The translations under genes were made by a program, and so were the position numbers. Shown piece after piece: positions 42,834-50,295 of a stretch of DNA of 64,000 nucleotides; positions within the stretch are counted from its first letter, which is position 1; each line of letters starts with the position of its first letter. The stretch covers positions 434,001 to 498,000 of the forward strand of contig CAVSGF010000003.1 in the NCBI GenBank assembly GCA_963727415.1. The letters are read 5' to 3'. This DNA comes from DASQPR01 sp963727415. GTDB lineage: Bacteria; Actinomycetota; Actinomycetes; Mycobacteriales; Micromonosporaceae. Below the pieces are notes generated by a model. It saw only the letters and a program-made list of their open reading frames with translations, was not told where the DNA came from and ran no database searches.

Positions 42834-43169
42834 TTACGGTCGTGCCGGGGCCGACCCGCCAGCGGGAACGTATGACCACACCTCACTGTGTACCCCGACC
42901 GGTGACGGCGCCGGCTCACCCGCGCGCTCGGCGCCCGACCGGTGGCCGTGCGCGAACGCGGGTGAACTGACCCACGCCTGGAATGCCTCCTCGTCGCGCC
43001 AGCGGGTGATGACGAGCCACGTGGTCCGCTCGTCGTTCGGGCGGAGCAACTCGAAGCCCTCGAATCCGTCCTGATCGTCAACGACGCCAGCCCGCGCGGC
43101 GAAGCGGCGCGCCAACTCGTCACCGCTGTCGGCCGGCACGGTGATGGCATTGATCTTGACAATGGTCAT
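42834..43169 (-). CDS. mhuD: MhuD-like haem-degrading monooxygenase
   Basis: A 111-residue antibiotic-biosynthesis-monooxygenase-fold protein. IVKINAITVPADSG, FEGFELLRP and ITRWRDEEAFQAW match mycobacterial MhuD closely, and the catalytic Asn7 and Trp66 are in register. The haem-ligand His is His74 or His76 (MhuD uses His75). MhuD cleaves haem without releasing CO, freeing iron. The ATG at 43169 is preceded by GGAGAG; the longer frame is not supported. It lies 138 nt downstream of the MatB-like gene on the same strand, but its function does not obviously fit that pathway. Confidence 0.8.
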   Translation of the reverse strand: MTIVKINAITVPADSGDELARRFAARAGVVDDQDGFEGFELLRPNDERTTWLVITRWRDEEAFQAWVSSPAFAHGHRSGAERAGEPAPSPVGVHSEVWSYVPAGGSAPARP

Positions 43170-43217
43170 GTTGTCATTCTCTCCGACCCGCCAGGAAGGC
43201 ATCCGCATAACCCCGTG

Positions 43218-43246
43218 CCTGCCAAAATATCGTCCGCACCGGTCAG
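43218..43246 (+). repeat. Solitary type A IS terminal repeat
   Basis: CCTGCCAAAATATCGTCCG followed by CACCGGTCAG matches the left end of the type A element at 31998-32026 at about 25 of 29 positions, with no transposase beside it. It may be an excision scar, a remnant, or a coincidental sequence that such elements favour. Confidence 0.5.
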
Positions 43247-43307
43247 CCGTACACGCCGACAAGCAGCCACGAGCGGAACGGGTGGCGGCGCCGCTCCGGT
43301 TGCGGCA

Positions 43308-44798
43308 TCAGGACAGTTCGTGACGCAGGGCCTTACCGAGTGCGTTGCGCGGCACGCTATCGATCCACCGCCAGACCCGGGGCCGTTTGTACGGTGCCAG
43401 CCGCTGGGCACACCACTGGTCCAACTCCTGGTCCAGGGTGGCCCGATCGGCGGTGTCGGTGGGCACGACATAGGCCGCCACCGTCTCGCCCCATTCCGTC
43501 GACGGAATACCGGCGACCGCGACGTCGCTCACCGCCGGATGCAGCCGCAGTGCCTCCTCGACCTCCCGCGGATAGACGTTGTAGCCGCCGGTGATGATGA
43601 GCTCCTTGGCCCGCCCGTTGATCCGCAGGTAGCCGTCGTCGTCAAACACCCCCAGGTCACCGGTGCGGAACCACCCGTCGGCGGTGAACGCCTTGGCGGT
43701 GGCGTCGGGTCGGTCGAGGTAGCCGGCGAACACGTTGGGCCCGGTGACCTCGATCTCGCTCACACCGCCCTCACGCGGCGCCAAGCGAACGGAAACGCCC
43801 GGCAGGGGCAGACCGACGGTGCCGGGACGGCGCGGCCCGTCGTACGGGTTGGAGACCAACATGATGGTCTCGGTCATGCCGTACCGTTCCAGGATCCGCT
43901 GACCCGCGCGCTCGCGTACCGCGTCGTGGAGCTCGCCGGGTAGCGGCGCCGACCCGCTGACCGCCAGCCGCAGCGGACGCAGCGCGTCCAGGTAGGGGGA
44001 CTCGGCGAGGCGGTGGTACATGGTGGGGACGCCGAAGAACATCGTGGCGCCGTCCTCGACAGCGCCCGCGATCGCGGCCGGCTCGAACCGTGGCACCAGC
44101 AGCAGCGAGGCACCGGCGACAAGGGTGCCGTGCAGGCCGACCCCGAGCCCGTGGACGTGGAACAGCGGGAGCGACAGGGCCAGCCGGTCCTCGGGGGTCC
44201 AGCGCCAGGCCAACCGGACGGCATGCGCGCTGGCCAGCAGGTTCGCGTGGCTGAGCACCGTACCCTTGGGCCTGCCGGTGGTGCCGGAGGTATAGACGAT
44301 CAGCGCCGGATCGGCCGGCGCGACGCGATCGAGCACGGCCGCCCGCGGTGCCGGCAGCCCGGCCAGATCAGGCGTGGTGACCGGCAGGTCCACGGCCCGC
44401 TCGACGTCGTCGAGCACCACCAGCGCCGGACGCGCGTCGGCGGCGAGGGCCGCCAGCTCGACGGCGGTGTACGCGGTGTTCGCCGGCACGACGGTCAGCC
44501 CGTACCGCAGAGCGGCCAGGTAGGCGACGACGAGTTCCACGCTCGGTCCGGCGGAGACGATGATCCGGTCGCCCGGGGCCAGGCCGGCGGCGGCGTACCG
44601 ACCGGCGGCCTCGGCGGTGCGCTGTTCGAGTTCGGCGGCGGTGACCGTCCGCCCGTCGGTGGTCGTGACCACCGGGGCGCGTGGGGCGCTCTCCCACTGG
44701 GCGGTCCAGGCACCGGGCAGGGTGCCACCGAGACCGAGGTCGGCCTCGACGCCCGGCGGCAGATGCGCCGACCAGTGCGGGGCGTGGGACACCGTCAC
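43308..44798 (-). CDS. matB: Malonyl-CoA synthetase-like acyl-CoA ligase
   Basis: A 496-residue adenylate-forming enzyme. The P-loop is ALIVYTSGTTGRPKG; LPLFHVHGLGVGLHG, GATMFFGVPTMYHR, SGSAPLPG and RYGMTETIML follow, then the hinge GWFRTGDLGVFDDDGY and the C-terminal Lys region PRNALGKALRHEL. The central blocks are nearly those of Streptomyces MatB, which activates malonate with ATP and CoA. I chose the GTG at 44798 because GGAGGA lies 6 nt upstream. As the last gene of the catabolic arm it would capture malonate from ureidomalonate breakdown. Another small carboxylate is possible. Confidence 0.75.
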   Translation of the reverse strand: MTVSHAPHWSAHLPPGVEADLGLGGTLPGAWTAQWESAPRAPVVTTTDGRTVTAAELEQRTAEAAGRYAAAGLAPGDRIIVSAGPSVELVVAYLAALRYGLTVVPANTAYTAVELAALAADARPALVVLDDVERAVDLPVTTPDLAGLPAPRAAVLDRVAPADPALIVYTSGTTGRPKGTVLSHANLLASAHAVRLAWRWTPEDRLALSLPLFHVHGLGVGLHGTLVAGASLLLVPRFEPAAIAGAVEDGATMFFGVPTMYHRLAESPYLDALRPLRLAVSGSAPLPGELHDAVRERAGQRILERYGMTETIMLVSNPYDGPRRPGTVGLPLPGVSVRLAPREGGVSEIEVTGPNVFAGYLDRPDATAKAFTADGWFRTGDLGVFDDDGYLRINGRAKELIITGGYNVYPREVEEALRLHPAVSDVAVAGIPSTEWGETVAAYVVPTDTADRATLDQELDQWCAQRLAPYKRPRVWRWIDSVPRNALGKALRHELS

Positions 44799-44853
44799 AG
44801 CAGTTCCTCCACTGGGGACCGTGGGGCGAGCGGACCCGGCTTCCTCGTCGCGG

Positions 44854-45987
44854 TCATGGTGCCACGTATCCCGTGGGATCGGCACCGAGGTCGACGATCG
44901 CGGCGACCGGACCGCCGCCGTCCGGCCCCTGGTGGGCCGCCGACACCGACACGAACACCGCCGGGTCGCCGGTGACCGAGGCGGTCACCCCGCCGACGCA
45001 GGACTTGATCTGCCGGTGCCAGTGCACGTCGGAGTCGTCCAGCATCGCGTTGCGGCGGCCGCGTACCACGCCGTCTTCGGACACCTCGCACTTGAGGAAC
45101 ACGTTGACCAGCCGGCCGCCGAGGTCGCTGTGGTGCGGGCGCTCGGGCAGGTCGAGCCCGGCGGCACCGATCGCTGCCCAGATGCCGTCGGCGTCGAGCG
45201 CGTCCCGCATCACGGAATGACCGATCCGGTACCGCCCGCCGACGCCGCGCGCGTTGCCGACCACGACGACCTGCGCCTGGTCCAGCTCAACCCCGGAGGA
45301 ACAGCTCGCGACCGAGGAGTACAGCGAGCGGTCGTGCATCACCGCCGCGTCGTCCGGCATCTTGATCTCACCGAGGGCGACCGCGATGCCGAGCGCCGTC
45401 GTGCCGTTGGACAGGTCCATCGACTCGTGCGTGTGCTCGGTCCACACGTCGTGGCCGCGGCTCTTCGCGTCGCGGATGGTGTGAATGGTCAGCAGCGGCG
45501 TCTTGGTCTGCACGTAGTGCACGTCGGCCGGATCGGTGATGCCGGCGCGATCCATGGCCTCGGTGACGGCCGCGGCGACCTTCTCGATCATGCCGCGCCG
45601 GCCGATCTCCTCGGGCAGGATCGGCTCGCTCATCGCGAAGCCGACCGTCAGCCGCGGTTCGTCGGTCGCCTCGGCGGCCTCACTCGGAACCGTCGCGAAG
45701 ATCGTCGCGTGTGGGGAGATGATCCCGTCGGTGCCGCCGGACCAGACGATCGGGATGCCCGCCACCTCCTCAGCTGGGCGGGTGCCGCGCGCCACCAGCA
45801 CCTCGCGGAACGCCCGGTCGGCGATGATGCGGGTGTAGTCGTTGACGCCGCCGTTGCCCTCGGTCTTGCCGATGACGGCGATGACCCGGTCCGCGTCGAG
45901 CACACCGGTGTCGATCAACTCGGCGAGACCGGACGCGTCGGAGACGTTCTTGATGGGTACCTTACGGACCTCGATCGGCTGTGGCAC
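44854..45987 (-). CDS. Barbiturase / cyanuric acid hydrolase family amidohydrolase
   Basis: A 377-residue member of the small Ser-Lys ring-opening amidohydrolase family, close to its usual length. The three repeat units are visible through VIAVIGKTEGNGGVNDYTR and WSGGTDGIISPH; VQTKTPLLTIHTI and YSSVASCSSGVELDQ; and FLKCEVSEDGVVRG with SVSAAHQGPDGGGPVA. Barbiturase opens barbiturate to ureidomalonate, while the related AtzD opens cyanuric acid. The permease, molybdenum hydroxylase and MatB neighbours favour barbiturate. The GTG at 45987 has GAGAGG at good spacing; a GTG at 45996 overlapping the carbamate kinase stop is the alternative. A long upstream in-frame stretch is antisense-type shadow sequence and was excluded. 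Confidence 0.85.
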   Translation of the reverse strand: MPQPIEVRKVPIKNVSDASGLAELIDTGVLDADRVIAVIGKTEGNGGVNDYTRIIADRAFREVLVARGTRPAEEVAGIPIVWSGGTDGIISPHATIFATVPSEAAEATDEPRLTVGFAMSEPILPEEIGRRGMIEKVAAAVTEAMDRAGITDPADVHYVQTKTPLLTIHTIRDAKSRGHDVWTEHTHESMDLSNGTTALGIAVALGEIKMPDDAAVMHDRSLYSSVASCSSGVELDQAQVVVVGNARGVGGRYRIGHSVMRDALDADGIWAAIGAAGLDLPERPHHSDLGGRLVNVFLKCEVSEDGVVRGRRNAMLDDSDVHWHRQIKSCVGGVTASVTGDPAVFVSVSAAHQGPDGGGPVAAIVDLGADPTGYVAP

Positions 45988-45992
45988 GGCGG

Positions 45993-46922
45993 TCACCTCT
46001 CGTCTGTCAGGGTCACGGCGGTACCGGCCCGGCCGGCCACCGCCTCGGCAATCTGGTCCAACGTGCAAATAACCGCGCGGGAGCCGCCCCGCTCGACGAA
46101 GCGGCAGGCCGCCTCGACCTTCGGCCCCATCGAGCCGGGTGGAAACTGCCCCTCGGCGGCGTACTGGCGCAGCCGCGCGACGTCGACCCGGCCCAGCGGC
46201 CGGGCCTGCGGGGTCGCGTAGTCGACCATCACCGCCGCGACATCGCTGGCGATGGCGAGCACGTCGGCGCCGATCGCGCGGCCGAGCAGGGCGGCGCTGA
46301 GGTCCTTGTCGACGACGGCCTCGACGCCGCGCAGGGTGCCGTCCGGATCGCGGACGACCGGGATGCCGCCGCCGCCGCTGGCGACGACAACATACCCGGC
46401 GGCCAGCAGCGCGGCCGCCGCTGGGGCGTCCAGCGCCTCGACCGGTTCCGGTGAGGCGACCACCCGCCGCCAGCCCCGGGCGCCCCGGTCCTGCCACACC
46501 TGGCCATGGTCGATCATCACCTGAGCCTCGGCACGCGGCAGATACCGGCCGATGGGCTTACTCGGTACGGCGAACCCCGGATCGGCAACATCGACCAGGG
46601 TACGGCTGACCAGCGCGGCCACCGGCTTCGACAGGTGCCGCGTCAGGGCGTTCAGCAGGAGGAAGCCGATCGTGCCCTGGGTCTGGGCACCGCACCAGTC
46701 CAGGGGCACCGGCGGGACGACGGCGGCGGACAGCTCGTTCTTGACCAGCAGATTGCCCACCTGCGGACCGTTGCCGTGGGTGATTACGATCTCGGCGTCG
46801 GTGGCGGCCACCTCGGCAATCCGCACCGCGGCACGTCGCACGGCAGCGATCTGATCCTCCGGGCGGGCAAGACCGTCCGGAGAGGTCATCGCGTTTCCAC
46901 CGAGGGCGACGAGTACGCGCAC
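45993..46922 (-). CDS. arcC: Carbamate kinase
   Basis: A 309-residue amino-acid-kinase-fold enzyme: LVALGGNAM at the start, ITHGNGPQVGNLL, LDWCGAQTQGTIGF, VVASGGGGIPVV and VVDKDLSAALL are all present. It transfers phosphate from carbamoyl phosphate to ADP, giving ATP and carbamate. There is no arginine deiminase or ornithine carbamoyltransferase nearby, so the carbamoyl phosphate must come from elsewhere; the FdrA/DUF1116/DUF2877 genes at 61303-64000 are the natural source. It is directly upstream of the barbiturase gene with adjacent or overlapping ends. Confidence 0.9.
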   Translation of the reverse strand: MRVLVALGGNAMTSPDGLARPEDQIAAVRRAAVRIAEVAATDAEIVITHGNGPQVGNLLVKNELSAAVVPPVPLDWCGAQTQGTIGFLLLNALTRHLSKPVAALVSRTLVDVADPGFAVPSKPIGRYLPRAEAQVMIDHGQVWQDRGARGWRRVVASPEPVEALDAPAAAALLAAGYVVVASGGGGIPVVRDPDGTLRGVEAVVDKDLSAALLGRAIGADVLAIASDVAAVMVDYATPQARPLGRVDVARLRQYAAEGQFPPGSMGPKVEAACRFVERGGSRAVICTLDQIAEAVAGRAGTAVTLTDER

Positions 46923-47005
46923 GGATGGACTCTAGGAAGGATACGAACCAAGGCGCATGGGCAACATCCGCCGAATAACTCGACTCTGTTCGGCATGTTC
47001 AGACC

Positions 47006-48472
47006 TCACAGCCGGCGGTATCGGGTTCGCCGTGCTGCCAGACGTCTCGCCGGGTCGGTGGCGAGCAGGACCGCCAGTTCGTAGGTCAGCACCCGCGCCA
47101 AGCGGTCGAGGAACGCCGACGGCTCGTCGGCCGCGTCGCCCCGCTCGGCCACGATCCGATCCACGATGCCGGCCGCCCGCAGATCCTGGGCACGGATACC
47201 GAGCGCGTCGGCCGCCTGCGGCGCCCGCTCGGCAGTGCGGTACAGAATCGCGGACGCGCCCTCCGGAGGCAAGGGCGCGAGCCATCCGTGCGCGGCGGCT
47301 ATCACCCGGTCGGTCGGTAGCAGGGCCAGGGCGGCGCCACCGGCACCCTGGCCCATCAGCACGCACAGCGTGGGCACGGGCAGCCGGACGAGATCGGCGA
47401 GACAGTGGGCGATTTCGCCGGCGAGGCCGCCCTCCTCGGCCTGCGGCGTGAGGGCGGCGCCTGGTGTGTCGATCACGGTGACGACGGGTAGCCCCAGGTC
47501 GGCGGCGAGCCGGAATCCCCGGCGTATGGCGCGCAGGCCGGCCGGGTCCGGGGGGCGGTCCCGCCGGTCATAGCCGACGACCACGGCCGGGGCCACTCCG
47601 AAGCGGGCCAGCGCCACGATCACCCCGGCACCCGTCTCACCGCTCTGCGTCCCGTGGAGGGCGACGACGTCCCGGGCGGCCGATCTCAGCAGCGTACGGA
47701 GATCGGGCCGCCCCGCCTGCCGGGACCGCCGGACCGCCTCCCAGGCGGTGGTCTCACCGGGCGGGTCCGGTGCTGGCGCCGTCGGCGGCGGGACGCGACG
47801 CGGCGCGCAGAGAACGGCCAGCGCCCGGCCGGCCAGCGGCGCCACCTGTTCGGGTGGCACGACGCCGTCGACCAGACCGTGCCGGTGGAGGTTCTCGGCC
47901 GTCTGCACGCCGGGCGGAAACGCGGCGCCGGTCAACGCCTCGTGCACCCGGGGTCCGAGGAAACCGATCAACGCGCCGGGCTCGGCGACCGTCAGATGCC
48001 CGAGGGAGCCCCAGGACGCGTAGACGCCCCCGGTCGTGGGATTCCGCAGATAGACCAGGTACGGCAGACCGGCGGCCTTGTATTCGGTGATCGCCTGGCT
48101 GATCTTCACCATCTGCAGGAAGGCGACGGTGCCCTCCTGCATCCGGGTACCGCCACTGGCGGGCGCGGCGAGCAGCGGGATGCGCTCGGCGGTGGCCCGT
48201 TCGACGGCCCGGGTGAACCGTTCGGCCGCCGCGACGCCGATCGAGCCACCGAGGAAGCCGAACTCGCCGGCGATGACGGCGACCCGCCGGCCGCCGAGCA
48301 TCCCGGCACCGGTGACGACGGCCTCGTCGACCCCCGTCTTCCGGCGCGCCGCGGCCAGAGCAGCGGCATAGCCGGGATCGGAGAGCGACGGATCGATGAT
48401 CGGCTCGTCCCATGACGTCCAGGTGCCCGGGGCGATGACGAGGCCGATCAGGTCTCGCGCCGACCTGCTCAC
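47006..48472 (-). CDS. Fused carboxyltransferase (AccD-AccA type)
   Basis: A 488-residue protein with two crotonase-fold halves. The first (~1-230: GEFGFLGGSIGVAAAERF, ASGGTRMQEGTVAFLQM, YLRNPTTGGVYAS, EPGALIGFLGPRV) is AccD-like but lacks the zinc finger. The second (~265-488: AVVVGYDRRDR, RRGFRLAADLGLPVVTVIDTPGA, LMGQGAGGAALAL) is AccA-like. Such proteins move a carboxyl group to or from an acyl-CoA, usually with biotin; no biotin carboxylase or carrier is in view. With a MatB-like enzyme in the cluster it may act on malonyl-CoA. The GTG overlaps the HyuB stop (GTGA). Confidence 0.75.
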   Translation of the reverse strand: MSRSARDLIGLVIAPGTWTSWDEPIIDPSLSDPGYAAALAAARRKTGVDEAVVTGAGMLGGRRVAVIAGEFGFLGGSIGVAAAERFTRAVERATAERIPLLAAPASGGTRMQEGTVAFLQMVKISQAITEYKAAGLPYLVYLRNPTTGGVYASWGSLGHLTVAEPGALIGFLGPRVHEALTGAAFPPGVQTAENLHRHGLVDGVVPPEQVAPLAGRALAVLCAPRRVPPPTAPAPDPPGETTAWEAVRRSRQAGRPDLRTLLRSAARDVVALHGTQSGETGAGVIVALARFGVAPAVVVGYDRRDRPPDPAGLRAIRRGFRLAADLGLPVVTVIDTPGAALTPQAEEGGLAGEIAHCLADLVRLPVPTLCVLMGQGAGGAALALLPTDRVIAAAHGWLAPLPPEGASAILYRTAERAPQAADALGIRAQDLRAAGIVDRIVAERGDAADEPSAFLDRLARVLTYELAVLLATDPARRLAARRTRYRRL

Positions 48473-50295
48473 ACCCGGTCGACCTCCGCGTGGTGGCGGC
48501 CGCCGGCGAGCCGGGCGTAGCCGGGGCCGCGATCGAAGAACGGTTCGTCACCGGTCCGCGACCGGCGGAGGGTCGCGCGCAGGGCTTCCGAGGCCGCACG
48601 GTCGACGCGGTCGCCGACGATCACGACACCGTAGTCGTCCCGGGCACCCTGGACGCTCACCTTGCCCCAGGCGACATCCCTGGCCACCTCGTCGTACGGA
48701 CGGGCCAGCGGATCGCCCCAGCCACCGCCGCCGGTGGTCCGGATCCGGATCACCTCACCGGCGCGTACCGGCTCGGCGTCGGCGAGGGCGCCGACCTCTC
48801 GCTCCCGGGGTCCCCCCGGGTCGATCACCACGCTGAACGGGCGGCCGGCCCGTCCGCCCTTGACTCCCCAGCAGGCCAGCAGCGAGCGGTCGGCGATGGA
48901 CATGAAATTCGCGTCCCGCAGCATCCGGATCTGTTTGTCGTACCCGAGCCCGCCACGGTAGCGACCGGGGCCGCCCGAGTCGACGGCCAGACCGAGCCGC
49001 TCCACCACGAACGGCCAGCGGGATTCGGCGAACTCGACGGGAATGTTGCGCGAGTCGGGTACCACGTGGATGGTGTCCTCGCCGTCGGCGTAGTAGCGCC
49101 CGCCCGAGCCACCGCCGAGCACCTCACGCATCAGGTAGGAGCGGCCCTCGTCGTCGGTGCCGTACACGCCGGTGTAGCGGATGGTCTCCTGGTCGGCCGG
49201 CATCCGCCCGTCTACCGCCTTGGCCAGCACCCCGGCCAGTACGCCGAGCAGGCGCAGGATCACGAAGGTGCGGGCGTTCGTCGGGGCCGGGAAGACCGGC
49301 GTGAGCAGCGTGCCCGGCGGCGGGAAGCGCATCTCGATGAGCGGCACCACGCCCTCGTTGACATCCAGTTCGGCCATCCGCTCCGGGGTGTCCGCCAGGT
49401 TGCGCAGGATCGGCGCCAGCCACTTCTTGAGGAAGTTGCCGTCGGCGTAGTTCCCGCAGTGGTTGATCGGACCCTTGGCCTGCGGCGAGGTGCCGGTGAA
49501 ATCGATGACGAGCTTGTCCGGCACCTTGGTCAGGGTGATCCGCTGAGTGTGCAGGCGGGGCTCGTCGACCCCGTCGTGCTCGGCGTAGTCCTCCCACACG
49601 TACGTCCCGTCCGGAATCTTCGCGAGGATCTCCCGACGGTACGTCTCGGTGGTCTTGTCGACGATCGCGTCGAAGCACGCCTCGACGGTCTGCCGGCCGT
49701 ACCGCGCGAACAACTCGGCCAGCCGCCGCGCACCCATCAGGCAGGCCGCGCACTCGGCGTCGAGATCGGCGGCGAGCGAGTCGGGCATCCGCGAGTTCCG
49801 GGTCATGATCTTCAGTGCCGCCTCGTTGGGCACGCCGGCATCCCACAGCCGAATCGGCGGCACCATCAGGCCCTCCTCGTAGACGCTGGTCGCGCCGGAG
49901 GGCATCGAGCCGGGGCAGGCGCCGCCGATGTCGTCGTGGTGACCGAAGGCCTGCACGAAGGCGACAACCTCACCGTCGTGGAAGACCGGCACGGTGACGC
50001 ACAGGTCCGGCAGGTGCCCGATGCCCCCTTCGGACAGGTAGACGTCGTTGTGGAAGAAGACGTCGCCGGGCCGCATGGTCTCCACCGGATAGTCCCGGGC
50101 CACCGGGTGCACCAGCGCCGAGTACGAACGGCCAGTGAGCTTGCGCAACTTCCGGTCATGGATGCCGGCCCGGTAGTCGTGCGCGTCACGGATCATCGGC
50201 GAGCGCGCGGTACGGCCGATCGCCGTCTCGACCTCCCGCTCGATCGAGGCCAGGGTGCCTTCCACGATCTCCAGCACGATCGGGCCCACGTTCAT
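48469..50295 (-). CDS. hyuB: Hydantoinase B/oxoprolinase family subunit
   Basis: A 608-residue HyuB-type protein. The metal-binding region is visible as GDVFFHNDVYLSEGGIGHLPD and AFGHHDDIGG, and the C-terminal glycine-rich motif as TTGGGGWGDPLARP. With HyuA it forms ATP-dependent cyclic amidases (hydantoinases, oxoprolinases) or acetone/acetophenone-type carboxylases. Here the pair is sandwiched between an amidase and a carboxyltransferase, so either chemistry is conceivable. Start and stop overlap neighbours by 4 nt, showing tight coupling in hyuA-hyuB-carboxyltransferase order. Confidence 0.85.
   Translation of the reverse strand: MNVGPIVLEIVEGTLASIEREVETAIGRTARSPMIRDAHDYRAGIHDRKLRKLTGRSYSALVHPVARDYPVETMRPGDVFFHNDVYLSEGGIGHLPDLCVTVPVFHDGEVVAFVQAFGHHDDIGGACPGSMPSGATSVYEEGLMVPPIRLWDAGVPNEAALKIMTRNSRMPDSLAADLDAECAACLMGARRLAELFARYGRQTVEACFDAIVDKTTETYRREILAKIPDGTYVWEDYAEHDGVDEPRLHTQRITLTKVPDKLVIDFTGTSPQAKGPINHCGNYADGNFLKKWLAPILRNLADTPERMAELDVNEGVVPLIEMRFPPPGTLLTPVFPAPTNARTFVILRLLGVLAGVLAKAVDGRMPADQETIRYTGVYGTDDEGRSYLMREVLGGGSGGRYYADGEDTIHVVPDSRNIPVEFAESRWPFVVERLGLAVDSGGPGRYRGGLGYDKQIRMLRDANFMSIADRSLLACWGVKGGRAGRPFSVVIDPGGPREREVGALADAEPVRAGEVIRIRTTGGGGWGDPLARPYDEVARDVAWGKVSVQGARDDYGVVIVGDRVDRAASEALRATLRRSRTGDEPFFDRGPGYARLAGGRHHAEVDRV

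Noticed and set aside
44854..45987. Cyanuric acid hydrolase of a triazine pathway
   Set aside because: Not excluded by sequence alone, but there is no biuret hydrolase or allophanate hydrolase nearby, while the permease, hydroxylase and MatB-like genes fit barbiturate.
45988..46497. N-terminal extension of the barbiturase frame by 170 codons
   Set aside because: The extension lies wholly inside the carbamate kinase gene, is Arg/Gly-rich shadow sequence, and a good ribosome site precedes the GTG at 45987.
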